Shown: positions 35,630-45,425 of the stretch, piece after piece
How positions within the stretch are numbered: the first letter of the stretch is position 1
Layout of the letters: every line of letters starts with the position of its first letter
Assembly (NCBI GenBank): GCA_030704615.1
Contig: CM060733.1
Span: 69,876,001-69,940,000, forward strand
Source: Takakia lepidozioides
Taxonomy: Eukaryota > Streptophyta > Takakiopsida > Takakiales > Takakiaceae
DNA length: 64,000 bases
Direction of reading: 5' to 3'
Notes under the pieces: model-generated
The model's database searches: none
Seen by the model: only the letters and a program-made list of their open reading frames with translations
What the model was told of the DNA's origin: nothing
Program-made: the position numbers and the translations under genes

Positions 35630-35972
35630 GTGGACCGGCAGGCAAGAGGTACCGGCCACTGCGGTCTTGTTGGACTCGGGAGCTCAGCCATTGATGCTGG
35701 GCAGAGCTGCTATTGCAGGCTTGGGCCTCACGGAGGCGGATATGGAGCCTTGTCCTTTCCAGATACAGACGTCTCTGGGAGGATCGGAGCAGGCTCGGGG
35801 CATGACACGGCGTGAGTTGGCTATCAGACTACGGCCGGATCACAGATGGCTCAGTGATGCGAGCCAAGGCCATTGTGACAGACGCAGTCTCATACGATGT
35901 CCTGGTTGGTGGGGCAGTGTTGTACCCCATGGGCTTCACCCTGGATTTTTGGGAGGAGTCAGCTTCCTATAG
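35630..35972 (+). pseudogene. retroelement aspartic protease region
   Basis: A retropepsin-like active site, LLDSGAQPLMLGRAAI, begins at about 35664 with the catalytic DSGA triad. It is followed by GLGLTEADMEP. The protein frame changes near 35812-35900, where SYDVLVGGAVLYPMGF (frame 35812-36480) supplies the expected C-terminal ILVGxxxL-like strand. It lies between gag and the methyltransferase. Confidence 0.7.
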
Positions 35973-36369
35973 GCCTGCATGGCAGTCAGGGGAGGGCCGG
36001 CGTGTGCAGCTCCCTGTGACGTTCATAGGAGGAGTTGCGGTTGCCCAGCGAGGCAAGATGCCGACACTAGCAGCATTCACAGCGGCAGTGAGTTGGCCTA
36101 GAGAGTTGCTTGAGGGCAATGCTCATTCAGAGGATGTACCACCTCCGGGAGAGCAGGATGACATGTATGGTATGGCGGAGTTGCCTACCATGGTTGCTCA
36201 GACTCCATTGTGGGGCACGAGCAAGGATTTGCAGCGGGATGCTGATCGACGGGTGCAACAAGCCTGGGTGGAGGCTTTTGTACCGTCAGGAGAGGAGGAG
36301 AGTGGGGGATTGCACCAGGACCACCTCAATTGTCTCCATTGGACACCACACCTATTGTGTGGCAGTATC

Positions 36370-37350
36370 CGGATGAAGGCATTTGTCTTCTGGACTTGTT
36401 TGGCGGATCAGCACCGGATTGGCTGCTGTGTTACAGGCAGGTGTACGAGTTCGGCGTTACCTGTATGTGGAGAGGGATGAGACTGCACGACGCGTTTCAC
36501 TTCGCCATGTTGCTCAGTTGGTGCAGCGGTACCCTGAGTTGTTGTCGGTGTCTGCAATTCGTGGATATCAGCAGGCCTTGCCAGCAGACATTTCGTTGCT
36601 GGGGGCGCAGGATTTGGAGCGGGTTGGCTCCATTGATCTGGTAGTGGCAGGTTGGCCTGCCAAGGGCATTCATCAGCCGGGCATGGCAATGGATTGCGAG
36701 ACTCGAGGTCGGGTCTGTTTTGGGAGATGGTGCGGGTTTTGCGCCACTTGCAGCTTCATCAAGCTGTATCTCCAGCATACATCTTGGAGAATGTGCCACT
36801 GATGGGCGATTCTCGGGCCAGGGTGATGGCCAGTGTGCATCAAGTCCGGTCGTGGCTTGGGTCAGCAGTGTTGCTAGATGCAGCTACAGTGGGGTCACGG
36901 GCTCATCGTCCACGGCTATGGTGGACTAACTTGATGCCACCCGCACTGCTCAAGCGTGCATTTGATGGGGTGCAGCGGCCAGCACATCTCACAGTGGATA
37001 CATTCTGGACACAGGGAGGCAGTCTCAACGTGTGAGACACGATGACCGTTCGCCTTTGGCAGTGGTCAACAAGGTGGGTCAACCACGAGCAGCATTACCT
37101 ACACTGCTCAGCTTCCCAGGATCGCATGCTTTCCGGGATAGTGGACCTGGCCTCCTGTGGGATGCTCAGTTGCAGCAGTTAGTGGAGCCTAATGCTGACG
37201 AGCGTGAGCGGGCAATGGGTTTTACCACTGGTACCACGGCGGTGTCGTCTCTTTCTGAGGCATCACGTCGTCAAGTGTTGGGGCAAGCAATGGATCTCAA
37301 TTGCTTGACCTGGATTATCAGCTTGGCTCTGGCTGAGCAACGCAGAGTGC
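36370..37350 (+). pseudogene. retroelement-encoded C5-cytosine DNA methyltransferase (DNMT3/DRM-like)
   Basis: This domain would transfer a methyl group from S-adenosylmethionine to cytosine C5. Motifs in order: motif I LLDLFGG then ISTGLAAVLQAG (36385-36450), with a one-base break between the two parts. Then the acidic motif II-like YLYVERDETARR, IDLVVAGWP, and motif IV with the catalytic Cys as CQGHSSAGHGNGL, in a frame one base off (break near 36658). Motif VI is YILENVPLMGD (ENV at 36787-36795), motif VIII SRAHRPRLWWTNL, and motifs IX/X ERERAMGFTTGTT and SRRQVLGQAMDLNC. The HRxRxxWxNL pattern and the compact motif X resemble DNMT3/DRM enzymes, not DNMT1 or CMT. It sits between protease and RT. 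Two frame breaks make this copy inactive as written. Confidence 0.85.
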
Positions 37351-37559
37351 GGAATACACTTCCCTCAATGGTCTCTCTGCCTACCGAGACGGTACAGGCA
37401 GTGAGTGGGGGCGAGCATGTGAGGACCACGGGGTGCATGCATCCATGGCACACGTGGGAGGTGCTCGAGGTTCAGAGGGAGTTGGCAGCCAAGGCGGCTG
37501 TGATGGATGAGGTTGGGGATTCTTCTCGGTTGAGGAGGTCCTCAAGGATGAGATGATGG

Positions 37560-38480
37560 GGCAGGATGATGCCTTGTCATTGACTGAGCAGGTAGGGAGT
37601 ACTGCTCAAGAGGTTGCAGCATAGCAACCACGGGACGCGTCCTCTACCTCTAAGCCCACTGGACTTAAGGTTGTAGTTACGGAGGACAATTGGGAGCCTG
37701 ACATTGGACCCATTGTCACCGGAGGAGAGAGACGACGTATACGGCGGTTCCTGAGGGCTTACAGGAATTGCTTTGCCTTCAGTTTGAAGGACTTGGGAGC
37801 ACTGAAGGGTCAAGAGATCCGTATTGAGTTGGCCACTGACACGCCAATCTTTCGGAGACCCTATAGATACAGTGACATGGAGAGGTCTTTGATTCAGATG
37901 AGGACTCAAGATCTCTGGGAGGCAGGTTTGGTGGAGCTCTCTGGTGGAGAGTATGCTTCAGCCACAGTGATGCCAGCCAAGAAGGATGTCTATGGCAATT
38001 GGACGGAGAGACGTATGTGCGGTGATTACCGGCCTGTAAATCGTCAGACCAAGTCCGATAAGTATGCCATGCCAACACCAGAGGAGATCTTTGATGCCAT
38101 CGGGCATGCTAAGGCCTTTAGCACTTTGGATTTACGATCCGGATATCACCAGTTGCCAATCAAGGAGGCGGACAAGCAGAAGACGGCATTCTGGGGGATC
38201 AATGAGCACGGCAAGGATTGCCTATATCAGTGGCGGTTCTTACCATTTGGGCTTAAGAATGCTCCTGCAGAGTTTCAGAGAGTCATGGATAGGATTCTAG
38301 CAGGGGTGGACTTTGCTCGGTGCTACATAGATGACATCATCTTTAGTGTTACGATGAGGAGCATGAGAGACACCTTCAGGTGGTATTGGAGCGCTTGAGA
38401 GCGCACGGATTGAAGTTGCATCCGGGGAAGTGCAAGTTTTTCCACAACCAGATTGAGTATGGGTCACATGATATATCCTG
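37560..38480 (+). pseudogene. retroelement reverse transcriptase
   Basis: A Ty3/gypsy RT, mostly in the frame 37784-38398. It shows ATDTPIFRRPYRY, VMPAKKDVYGNWTERRMCGD, YAMPTPEEIFDAI, FSTLDLRSGYHQL, FLPFGLKNAPAEFQRVMD and the catalytic RCYIDDIIF. After that a frame break near 38345 separates the thumb (ERLRAHGLKLHPGKCKFF, other frame). The primer-grip and connection continue at 38541 (FMGLANYYRRFVKGFSTIAK). Confidence 0.9.
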
Positions 38481-38540
38481 GAGGATTGGGGGTACAGCAG
38501 ACTAAGGTAGGCCATTGCACAAATTCCACGCCCCACGGAT

Positions 38541-39120
38541 GTGAGCCGAGTTCGAGCTTTCATGGGGTTGGCAAACTATTATAGACGGTTTGTCAAGGGA
38601 TTTAGTACCATTGCAAAGGCTCTAACCAAGCTGACCAAGGTGGACCAGGAGTGGCAGTGGGAAGATGAGCAGGAACGAGCTTTTCAAGAGCTCAAGGCGA
38701 GGTTGACCTCGGCGCCTATCTTGAGACGACCTATCAGGGGGCGTCCCTTTCAGCTGCATACGGATTGGAGCTGCTGGGGCTTGGAGCGGTGCTCACACAG
38801 GTGGATGATGAGGGAAGAGAGTTCGTAGTGGCTTACGCTAGCCGCTCGAACAACGCTGCAGAGGCTAAGTACAGCTCATATGAGGGAGAGTGCTTAGCTG
38901 CAGTGTGGGCCGTGGCACACTTCAGGTGCTATCTATACGGCAATCTTTTCACCCTTGTCACGGATCACCAGCCACTCAAGTGGTTGATGGAGTCAGACAA
39001 GCTTACGGGGAAGCTTGCACGGTGGGCACTTATACTCCAGGAGTATGACTTTCAGGTTGTGCATCGACCGGGTTTGGTCAATCGGGATGCGGATGGATTG
39101 AGTCGCAATCCATGCATGAG
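38541..39120 (+). pseudogene. retroelement RT connection and RNase H
   Basis: The first frame (38541-38828) holds the connection region and ends at FQLHTDWS. The second (38765-39733) continues with LGLGAVLTQVDDEGREFVVA, ECLAAVWAVAHFRCYLYG and TDHQPLKWLM. These give the expected D, E, D acidic residues of RNase H, followed by FQVVHRPGLVNRDADGLSR. A one-base change near 38785 separates the two. Confidence 0.88.
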
Positions 39121-39369
39121 CCAGCAGGATGACACTGGAGCTCGGTGGCATGGTGAGACGGACGAGGAGATGGTGCCGGGATGGCACGCATCTGCATTTT
39201 TGTGTATCTTGGCATCGGGAGGTCAGATTGGACCTACAACAGGGATGACTGTAGACGGAGTGTCTGAGGACCCTGAGGCTAGTGATGAGCTAGGTGGTGC
39301 CAGAGATATACATGAGGATTCGGCTGTGTTGGACTACCTCCGCACGGGAGACACGGCAGCCATTGTGAC

Positions 39370-40597
39370 TGCCAGGGAGAGGGATCGGATCCTGCAACGA
39401 GCCAAGAGGTTCAAGTGGGAGGGGATACACCTACTTCGAGTGTGGGAGGATGGTCGGGTGAGGATTGTGCCTCACCCCACACAGCGTGCACGGTTAGTGC
39501 GGCATGCCCATGAGGAGTTGGGGCATTTTGGAGTGCGACGCACTCACAGTTTACTGCAGGGGCAGTATTGGTGGCGTGGTATGCATACAGAGGTGCAACA
39601 GTTGTGGCTAGGTGCATGGTGTGTGACAGGGTGCGTGCTTCATTCAACGCCCCTACACCACAGTTGCATCCTTTACCAATCATGGGATTGGGCTACAGGT
39701 GGAGTCTTGACTTCGCAGGACCGTTGCCACTGACTATGCGCCACCACAGATATGTGTTGGTGATGGTGGAGCACTTCTCCAAGTGGATTGAGTTGGTTCC
39801 ATTGCCTGACAAGGCTAGTGAGGGGGCTGCGTATGCATTCTTGGATCGTGTGCTTAGCCGATTTGGTGCTCCAGCTGAGGTACTCACGGACCAAGGGAGA
39901 GAGTTCTTGGGGGAGTTTCAGGCTTTGTGTGATAAAGCCTTGATAGACCACCGCACCACTTCTCGGGATCATCCTGAGGCCGATGGCTTAGCAGAGAGAG
40001 TTGTTCAGACGGTGAAGAGGGGTTGCGCAAGTATGGCTTGCAGAAGGGACACCTAGGAGATTGGGATCTTCAGGTTCCTTGGTTAGCCATGGGCTACAGG
40101 TTCAGCAAACAAGCATCACTTGCCTTCTCACCATATTTCCTTCTCTTTGGCCGAGAGCCGGATTTGCCTGCAGCCATTCGTAGGGACACTGCTCAAGTCC
40201 TTAACCTTGACGATCCGGACGTGTGGGTACGTGCATGTGATCAGCGTGCAGAGTTGTTCAAGAAAGTCATGCCCATGGCTTTTGAGAACCTTGCCATTGC
40301 ACAGCACCGTGATACGTTGAGGTATGCCACTATACGTGGTGGAGGATATCGTCCTGGGGTTCGGAGGTTTAGCCTGGTGACTATGTTTATTTGCAGCAGA
40401 CTGCTCCTACGACTCTGGATGTTACTGCAGGGCGTGTTATTCTGAGGGTTCGAGAGGTGTTGCCCTCAGGGGTCCTGATCTTGGAGGGTCGGGATGGCAT
40501 GACTTGGAAGGACCATGTGCGTAATTGTGCGCCATGTCACCTTCCCAATGTCGATGCAGAGTTGACCCAAACTTGGCAGTGGTACCTGCAGGTTTGA
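39370..40597 (+). pseudogene. retroelement integrase
   Basis: The HHCC zinc-binding region (HAHEELGHFGVRRTHSLLQG, then CMVCDRVR in a shifted frame near 39600) precedes the catalytic core. That core has SLDFAGPLP (Asp), EVLTDQGREFLG (Asp) and EADGLAERVVQTVKRG (Glu), spaced as in D,D(35)E integrases. The frame breaks again near 40023-40056. The C-terminal part (FSPYFLLFGREPDLP, then a small beta-rich domain with VILRVREVLPSGVL) is like the GPY/F or SH3-like tail of gypsy integrases. A stop at 40595-40597 ends that frame. Confidence 0.88.
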
Positions 40598-40743
40598 GGT
40601 GCATGCTCTGTGGGTCTGCCAAAGGGGCAGCCACCATGCTGGTGTGTGATCGATGCTCAAGGGGTTGGCATATGGGATGCTTGACACCACCTCTTGAGAA
40701 GGTTCCTGACGGAGATTGGTTGTGTCCACACTGCTTGGGATAG
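40590..40743 (+). pseudogene. PHD finger at the integrase C-terminus
   Basis: A C4HC3 zinc finger: CMLC, then 11 residues, CDRC, 4 residues, H, 2 residues, C, 14 residues, CPHC, and a stop at 40741-40743. SRGWHMGCLTPPL and PDGDWLCPHC are typical PHD sequence. PHD fingers read the histone H3 tail. In chromoviruses a chromodomain occupies this position. The finger is in frame 40525-40743, shifted relative to the preceding integrase tail, so one more indel lies at about 40550-40595 in this copy. Confidence 0.85.
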
Positions 40744-40989
40744 TGGCAGTGGACATGACTGGAGGCAGCTAACAAGACATGGGAGGCCAAGCTCATAGGA
40801 GTCAATACATGAGATCCCAAGCTCAAGTTCACAGGTTGCAAGACGGCGACTACGATGGGGCAACTCTTGCACCCGGCCTCTTGATCTATCGAGTTTGAGT
40901 GTAGTAGGGATAGTGGTGGAGGACTTAGTGAGGCTATGGTCACTATCACATCTTGTGGCTACCTGGACTTAGAGGGACCTAAGCACCAG

Positions 40990-41002
40990 CTAGGGGGGCG
41001 AT
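40990..41002 (+). promoter_or_regulatory. candidate polypurine tract
   Basis: The run CTAGGGGGGCGA lies directly before TTGTGTGGAC, the first bases of B1. This is where plus-strand priming would define the left edge of a 3' LTR made of B1+A2. No purine tract precedes A2 itself. Confidence 0.55.
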
Positions 41003-41190
41003 TGTGTGGACTAGTGACTGCCATAGTGGGCAGCGTAGTGGCAGCCTAGTGACTGACTAGTTGTAGCCTAGTGGTTGGACTAGTGGCTGGACTAGTGGTA
41101 GACTAGTGGTATACTAGTGTGTGGTGTGCACATGTGTTGTGTGGTTTTGGACAGCGATGTAGTTGTGTAGCGATATGTATGCGCACGACA
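41001..41190 (+). repeat. terminal repeat B1
   Basis: 190 bp from ATTGTGTGGACTAGTG to GCGCACGACA, rich in CTAGTGG repeats. It matches B2 at 41517-41706. Only GC (41191-41192) separates it from A2, so the B1/A2 junction is the perfect palindrome GACAGCTGTC. Confidence 0.92.
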
Positions 41191-41192
41191 GC

Positions 41193-41516
41193 TGTCAAGT
41201 TATTTTACCACTAGTGTGAAACTAGCTAGGAAATAGCTAGCTTTTACATATTGACATTTGGGATTGGCCCAAGTGTCAATCCAGGGGTCAAGGCAGATTT
41301 AGGCCCTGGAGTGGTTATCTTCACGGCAAGCGCGGGAGGCTCATCTTTCTCGAGTTGAGCCTCACCGCGCCTAGCTATGGCGCCGTAGTGTGGATTCCCC
41401 ATGGCGTGGGGTGCACTTGGCTTGACTTGTATTTGAGTGATGAGGTTATATATGCATGAGTTTATGCTTCAGCTTTGTGAGCTCGCATGAGCTTGTGCTT
41501 GTTTTCTTCTCTTATC
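41193..41516 (+). repeat. terminal repeat A2
   Basis: The second copy of A. It begins TGTCAAGTTATT and ends CTTATC, followed directly by B2 (ATTGTGTGG). It contains the conserved hairpin also seen in A1. Confidence 0.92.
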
Positions 41517-41706
41517 ATTGTGTGGACTAGTGACTGCCATAGTGGGCAGCGTAGTGGCAGCCTAGTGACTGACTAGTTGTAGCCTAGTGGTTGGACTAGT
41601 GGCTGGACTAGTGGTAGACTAGTGGTATACTAGTGTGTGGTGTGCACATGTGTTGTGTGGTTTTGGACAGCGATGTAGTTGTGTAGCGATATGTATGCGC
41701 ACGACA
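41517..41706 (+). repeat. terminal repeat B2
   Basis: A second copy of B, ending GCGCACGACA, followed by ACTACAAC. The last four bases, GACA, are the inverse of the TGTC that starts A1. The following ACTA equals the four bases before A1. Confidence 0.92.
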
Positions 41707-42849
41707 ACTACAACAGGATGCGGGACTGCCAAAATAGTCGAAAGTACCATTTTTACCAAAAAAAACCAGATAGTCGCAAAGGGCAAGTTGTTTCAGGCAT
41801 GCAGTGAAGTTGGAATGACAGTCGAATGTGCCAATGAAAAAAAATTATTGTGGTGAGGCCACCAATTCTAGATAGATGGGTTATGGATAGTAAAATATTT
41901 CACTACCCATATAGTGAAAAAACTCACTATAAGAGCCACGTGTAGTGAATAATCTCCCCATGATTTGGTAACGATAGTGAATATTGAAACTACTCGTGGT
42001 TAATAATCTCACTACTTGGTTTCACTGTAGTATTAGAGTTCACTACATAGTGAAAAATATGGAAGTAAATCACTACCAATGAAGAATATATTCTACTGTT
42101 GTCAGCGAATCTATAGTTTAATAGTTTGACTAGGATTCCACGTGTCACAATTTGGGGGTTGCACGTGTAGGGAAAGAACACATCACTATGATTAAGAAAA
42201 GATTTCACTACACATTAACTGAATAGTGGGAGCTAAACATGAAGCCGTTTGACCACACCTGCATGGGTGAAACATACTAACTGTCCACAATCTATGAGTT
42301 TCTCACTATAGCTATATATTTCACTCCATAACACTTATCACAAGTTTGCAAATCAATTCAATGGAAGACAATAGTGACAAATGCGTCCATGTAGTCGATA
42401 ATTAAACTCTGTAAACGTATTGTTTACAACCATTTTGTGGCAATGATCCACCGCAAATGTCAACAAGAGATCCCAAATTCCTCAATTTGAACATTCATAC
42501 AAGCTCTCTAGGCTTCAAGTCTTGAAGACTGCCGTATGTGGACTAAACCTGACAAAACCATGGCAGTCTGTAACTTCCCATAGATGGTTGGAAAGAAACA
42601 AGCATGGCTAAACATCAGCAAAGATTAACCAAATGATTTGTGGGCACTGCAAAATCACGAAGGTCATAGTGGCATGAAGTGACAATGTCATCCACGCCCT
42701 GCTGAGTTGGGCAGCCTCTGTGAGCATACGCAGCCGCCCTTCATTTACATCCACTGCCACTTTAAAAAGTAGGCATTGCCCTCTACAAGCCCCTGGTGCC
42801 TCAGGTAGCATATATATCTGCAATCAAACATGATTATGAGTTGTTTACA
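41707..42849. other. intergenic, AT-rich, no supported gene
   Basis: From 41880 to 42330 a short motif like TCACTAY/ATAGTGAA recurs many times in both orientations (for example AATATTTCACTACC, AATCTCACTACT, TAGTGAAAAATATG), like a diverged repeat or MITE. A minus frame (42608-42823) is preceded by a good TTTGATTGCAG acceptor, but I could not connect it to the OSB-like exons. Confidence 0.4.
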
Positions 42850-43419
42850 TCAAGCTAAATCTGCAAACTGAGGCCCTCTTGGATGGATCTGCACCCACAC
42901 TCTATCCCTGCTCCTTCAGCTATCCATACCTATCCTCAAATCATGCATACATCCTTGCCTTGCTGCTAGCAGCTGACAATGATAGCCTAGATTTGTTCTC
43001 GGAAACACCCAACTCAACTTATCACACTAGTTCTTATGCTCAATGCATCTGCTACTCTCTATATAATCCAACAGGCATTCACCTTCTTGCCTTGATTGTC
43101 CCACCATTGATTGGGGTCAAAAAAGTATTCATTCCACAGCTTCTCGTCGTTTTTATCTGTTTCTGGATACTTTCCTGTTGTCACATTGGCAGTGTCATGT
43201 CAGTCACTCCAAACTATCAAAGGTTCACTCAACCAGCTAACTTGCAGAATTCAACATGAAAATTTAGGGCCGATCCTGATAAGAGGGAAAAACAGGATGA
43301 AATGTGTTGAAGAAGGTGCAATTGTGCTGCTGCTACTGCTGCTTCCAGTTGACCATCTATTTCTTGTACATGTCCTTCCACAGGGAATGATAGGTAATCT
43401 GGATCATCTTGATGCACTT
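42850..43419 (-). pseudogene. 3' part of an OSB-like organellar ssDNA-binding protein gene
   Basis: Three minus-strand exons: about 43300-43419 (HQDDPDYLSFPVEGHVQEID), 43083-43174 (KLWNEYFFDPNQWWDN, then QGKK) and 42850-42888 (IHPRGPQFADLA and a stop). The middle and last exons join in phase 0 and together match the PDF motif of plant OSB proteins. There an LW...FF..P..WWDNR block is followed by N-P..PDF. OSB proteins bind single-stranded organellar DNA. Key PDF residues are altered here (PQF). The N-terminal OB-fold exons are absent: upstream of 43436 the sequence is retroelement gag. The donor of the first exon is unclear. Probably a truncated gene. Confidence 0.55.
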
Positions 43420-43465
43420 CTGCAAGAGACAAACATAAGTATTACAGTCTGCCCAAAGATCTGGT

Positions 43466-44969
43466 TGGTTCGAGTTGGATGATTTTGTCCAAGAATTTGA
43501 TAGTTGGTGTGACTTGCAACAAATGCGCAATCCACAACTGTTTACGTCTTTTATGGCATGGAAGGGGCTATTTCAGCACCTTGAGGGGCCGCCCATGGAT
43601 GATTACCATGAGTTTAGGCGGGGGCATGAGGTTGAGATCAAAGAATAGAGGATGTACTGGTCACCCAACTATGTCTCCATCACTAGAGGCACTAGAGGGA
43701 CAAGGGCAACAACCACACCGGCAGCTTTCACAAGCAGTAGTGGGACTAGTGATACAAGAGCTACAACGTCCACCCAAGCCATTGCCGCACAGCACCAGCA
43801 CCAGTACATGTGTCTGCCTTCAACCCTATTGCGGAGTTCTTCGAAGAGTTGAGAAGTAACTACCAAGGGGTGAGGACAGAGAAGTTGCAAAGCTTGCAAG
43901 AGTTCCAACGGAACCCTACTGAGAACTTGAGGGAGGCCTTCACTCGCATGAGGCGCTTGATAAATGTAACCCAAGAGGTTACGGAAGCTCAGGCAATCCA
44001 ATTCTAGTATGGGATATTGGACAAGGAGCTGAGGAGAAGGGTGCGGGATACAACTCTCATACAAGCGGCCCAACCCACCTTAGCAAATGTGTTTTTGCTG
44101 GTAAAGCAGATAGAGCTCAACATGGTGGAGGAATGAGTGGTCATGGTGGGATTTGCTATGGAAACACCATGGGGTAGTGGTGCTCCTATCCAGCCACTAC
44201 CCCAACATGCTCAAGGCAACAAGGGGGCTCAGGTGAAGCCCAGGGAAGGACATAGATGATCTCGGATACATGGGTCTCTCCCTTCATTTGCAGGCCAGCA
44301 ACAGGTGGGTGTAGTACTATGTTGGACATGTGGAGGATCTCATGTCAAGAAGGATTGCCCAGAGGGAGGCAAAGGACCAGCACAGGCACAACTTGCACAG
44401 TTGCAGTGTGGGCATTGTGCCAAGTATGGGCATGGAGAAGCCCAATGCTATGACTTGCATCCTGAGTTGCGTTCCAATGGAACAATGGTGGCCGGGGGCG
44501 AGGTGGAGCAGCTCAGAGAGGTCAGGCACGAGGTGCAGGCCAAGGGCAAGCTCAGCATGGCCAAGGACATGGAGGTCAGGGGGTTGATCAAGGCATGGTC
44601 AACCAGCTTCAGCAGCTAGAGCAGAAACTTGCTGTTATGGCCACAGCTCAGGTGGCACCAGCTCCAAGACCTGAGGGTCCACCTCCTACTTTTGAGGGAG
44701 AAGACATGGGAGGTATGGGATTTATGTGCGGGGCAGCAATACCACTAATGAGAGGTACCACTACCACTACCACTACCACTATGTGTGGGGCACCACTACC
44801 ACTAGTAAGGGGTGTCACTACCACTACCACTATGTGCAGGGCAGCACTACCACTAGTGCAGGTGGAGTCTGCTGCTGCCGTGACTCGAGGAGCTGCACAA
44901 GTTCCTGAGCCACGAGGTGCAGAGGTGGAGTTGGATCCACAATGAGGGGAGACAAGTCGTCAGGCTAGG
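43466..44969 (+). mobile_element. gag fragment of the DNMT-type retroelement family
   Basis: Nucleotide-level copy of the main element from about 33740 to 35138 (same order, high identity). It carries in-frame stops (for example near 43646 and 44008) and an inserted ACCACTACCACT microsatellite (44756-44835). Its second zinc knuckle reads CGHCAKYGHGEAQC, intact where the main copy has lost two bases. Both ends are abrupt: the left joins OSB-like intron sequence, the right joins the palindrome-rich region. Confidence 0.85.
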
Positions 44970-44984
44970 AAGCAACCACCGCGG

Positions 44985-45425
44985 CGGTTTTTGCGACGCC
45001 CAGAGCGTCGCAAGGCGACAGAGGAATTGACCAATTTGGCCAAGTCCCTGGCTGCGACGCCCAGAGCGTCGCAAGGCGGCAGAGGAATTGACCAATTTGG
45101 CCAAGTCCCTGGCTGCGACACCCTGGGCGTCGCAGGTTTGCTCTTGGAGGGCAAAAGCGTCGCTATTTTATTGCGACGCCGTTGCCGTCGCTTGGGAAGC
45201 ACGACTCGGGCGTCGCAGAACGATGTCATTTTGGCCAAGTCCATTTCTGCGACGCCGGGTCAGTCTAGAAAAAAAAAAAAAAAAAAAAAAAAACATCGCA
45301 GATTAACTGCGACGCCAAGACCGTCGCAATGGGAACGACGCCTCAGGCGTCGCAGAGCGACCCAGGGACTACCATTTTGGCCAAGTCCATTTTTGCGACG
45401 CCGAAAGCGTCGCAGGGTCACTCTT
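44985..45425. repeat. cluster of GCGACGCC/GGCGTCGC palindromes
   Basis: At least seven short inverted repeats, each with GCGACGCC (or GCGACACC) and a partner such as GGCGTCGC or GAGCGTCGC around 2-4 bases. The first three sit in a ~57-bp tandem unit that also has GAGGAATTGACCAATTTGGC and CAAGTCCCTGGC. The later ones are spaced by CATTTTGGCCAAGTCCATTT. A poly-A run (about 45271-45293) and a poly-T run (about 45436-45451) interrupt the cluster. One more copy lies near 45875-45885. Confidence 0.8.

Larger units (their letters stand above)
30642..41706 (+). mobile_element. Ty3/gypsy retroelement with DNA methyltransferase, PHD finger and split terminal repeats
   Basis: An 11-kb element. In order: terminal repeat A1 (30642-30968), a 2.5-kb leader, gag with zinc knuckles, retropepsin, a C5-cytosine DNA methyltransferase, RT (YIDD), RNase H, integrase (HHCC and D,D,E), a PHD finger, a purine-rich AGGGGGGCGA (40992-41001), then B1 (41001-41190), A2 (41193-41516) and B2 (41517-41706). 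RT before integrase places it in Ty3/gypsy. The outer ends are TGTC...GACA, flanked by ACTA on both sides. A1 and A2 are nearly identical and B1 and B2 look identical, so the insertion is young. Yet the polyprotein has several frame breaks (near 33590, 34697, 36404, 36658, 38345, 38480, 39600, 40055, 40370 and 40550-40595). Those are either real decay or assembly indels. Confidence 0.9.

Noticed and set aside
30642-41706. Tyrosine-recombinase (DIRS/Ngaro) element suggested by the split repeats
   Set aside because: The element encodes an HHCC/D,D,E integrase and retropepsin, and I see no R-H-R-Y recombinase. Only the repeat layout resembles Ngaro-type elements.
42608-42823. Minus frame with a good acceptor, considered the next OSB-like exon
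   Set aside because: The OSB-like chain already ends in a stop at 42850, and neither junction phase gives a plausible continuation.
45271-45296. Poly-A run considered as a retroposed mRNA tail
   Set aside because: No processed coding sequence precedes it. It interrupts the palindrome cluster and is matched by a poly-T run 150 bp later.
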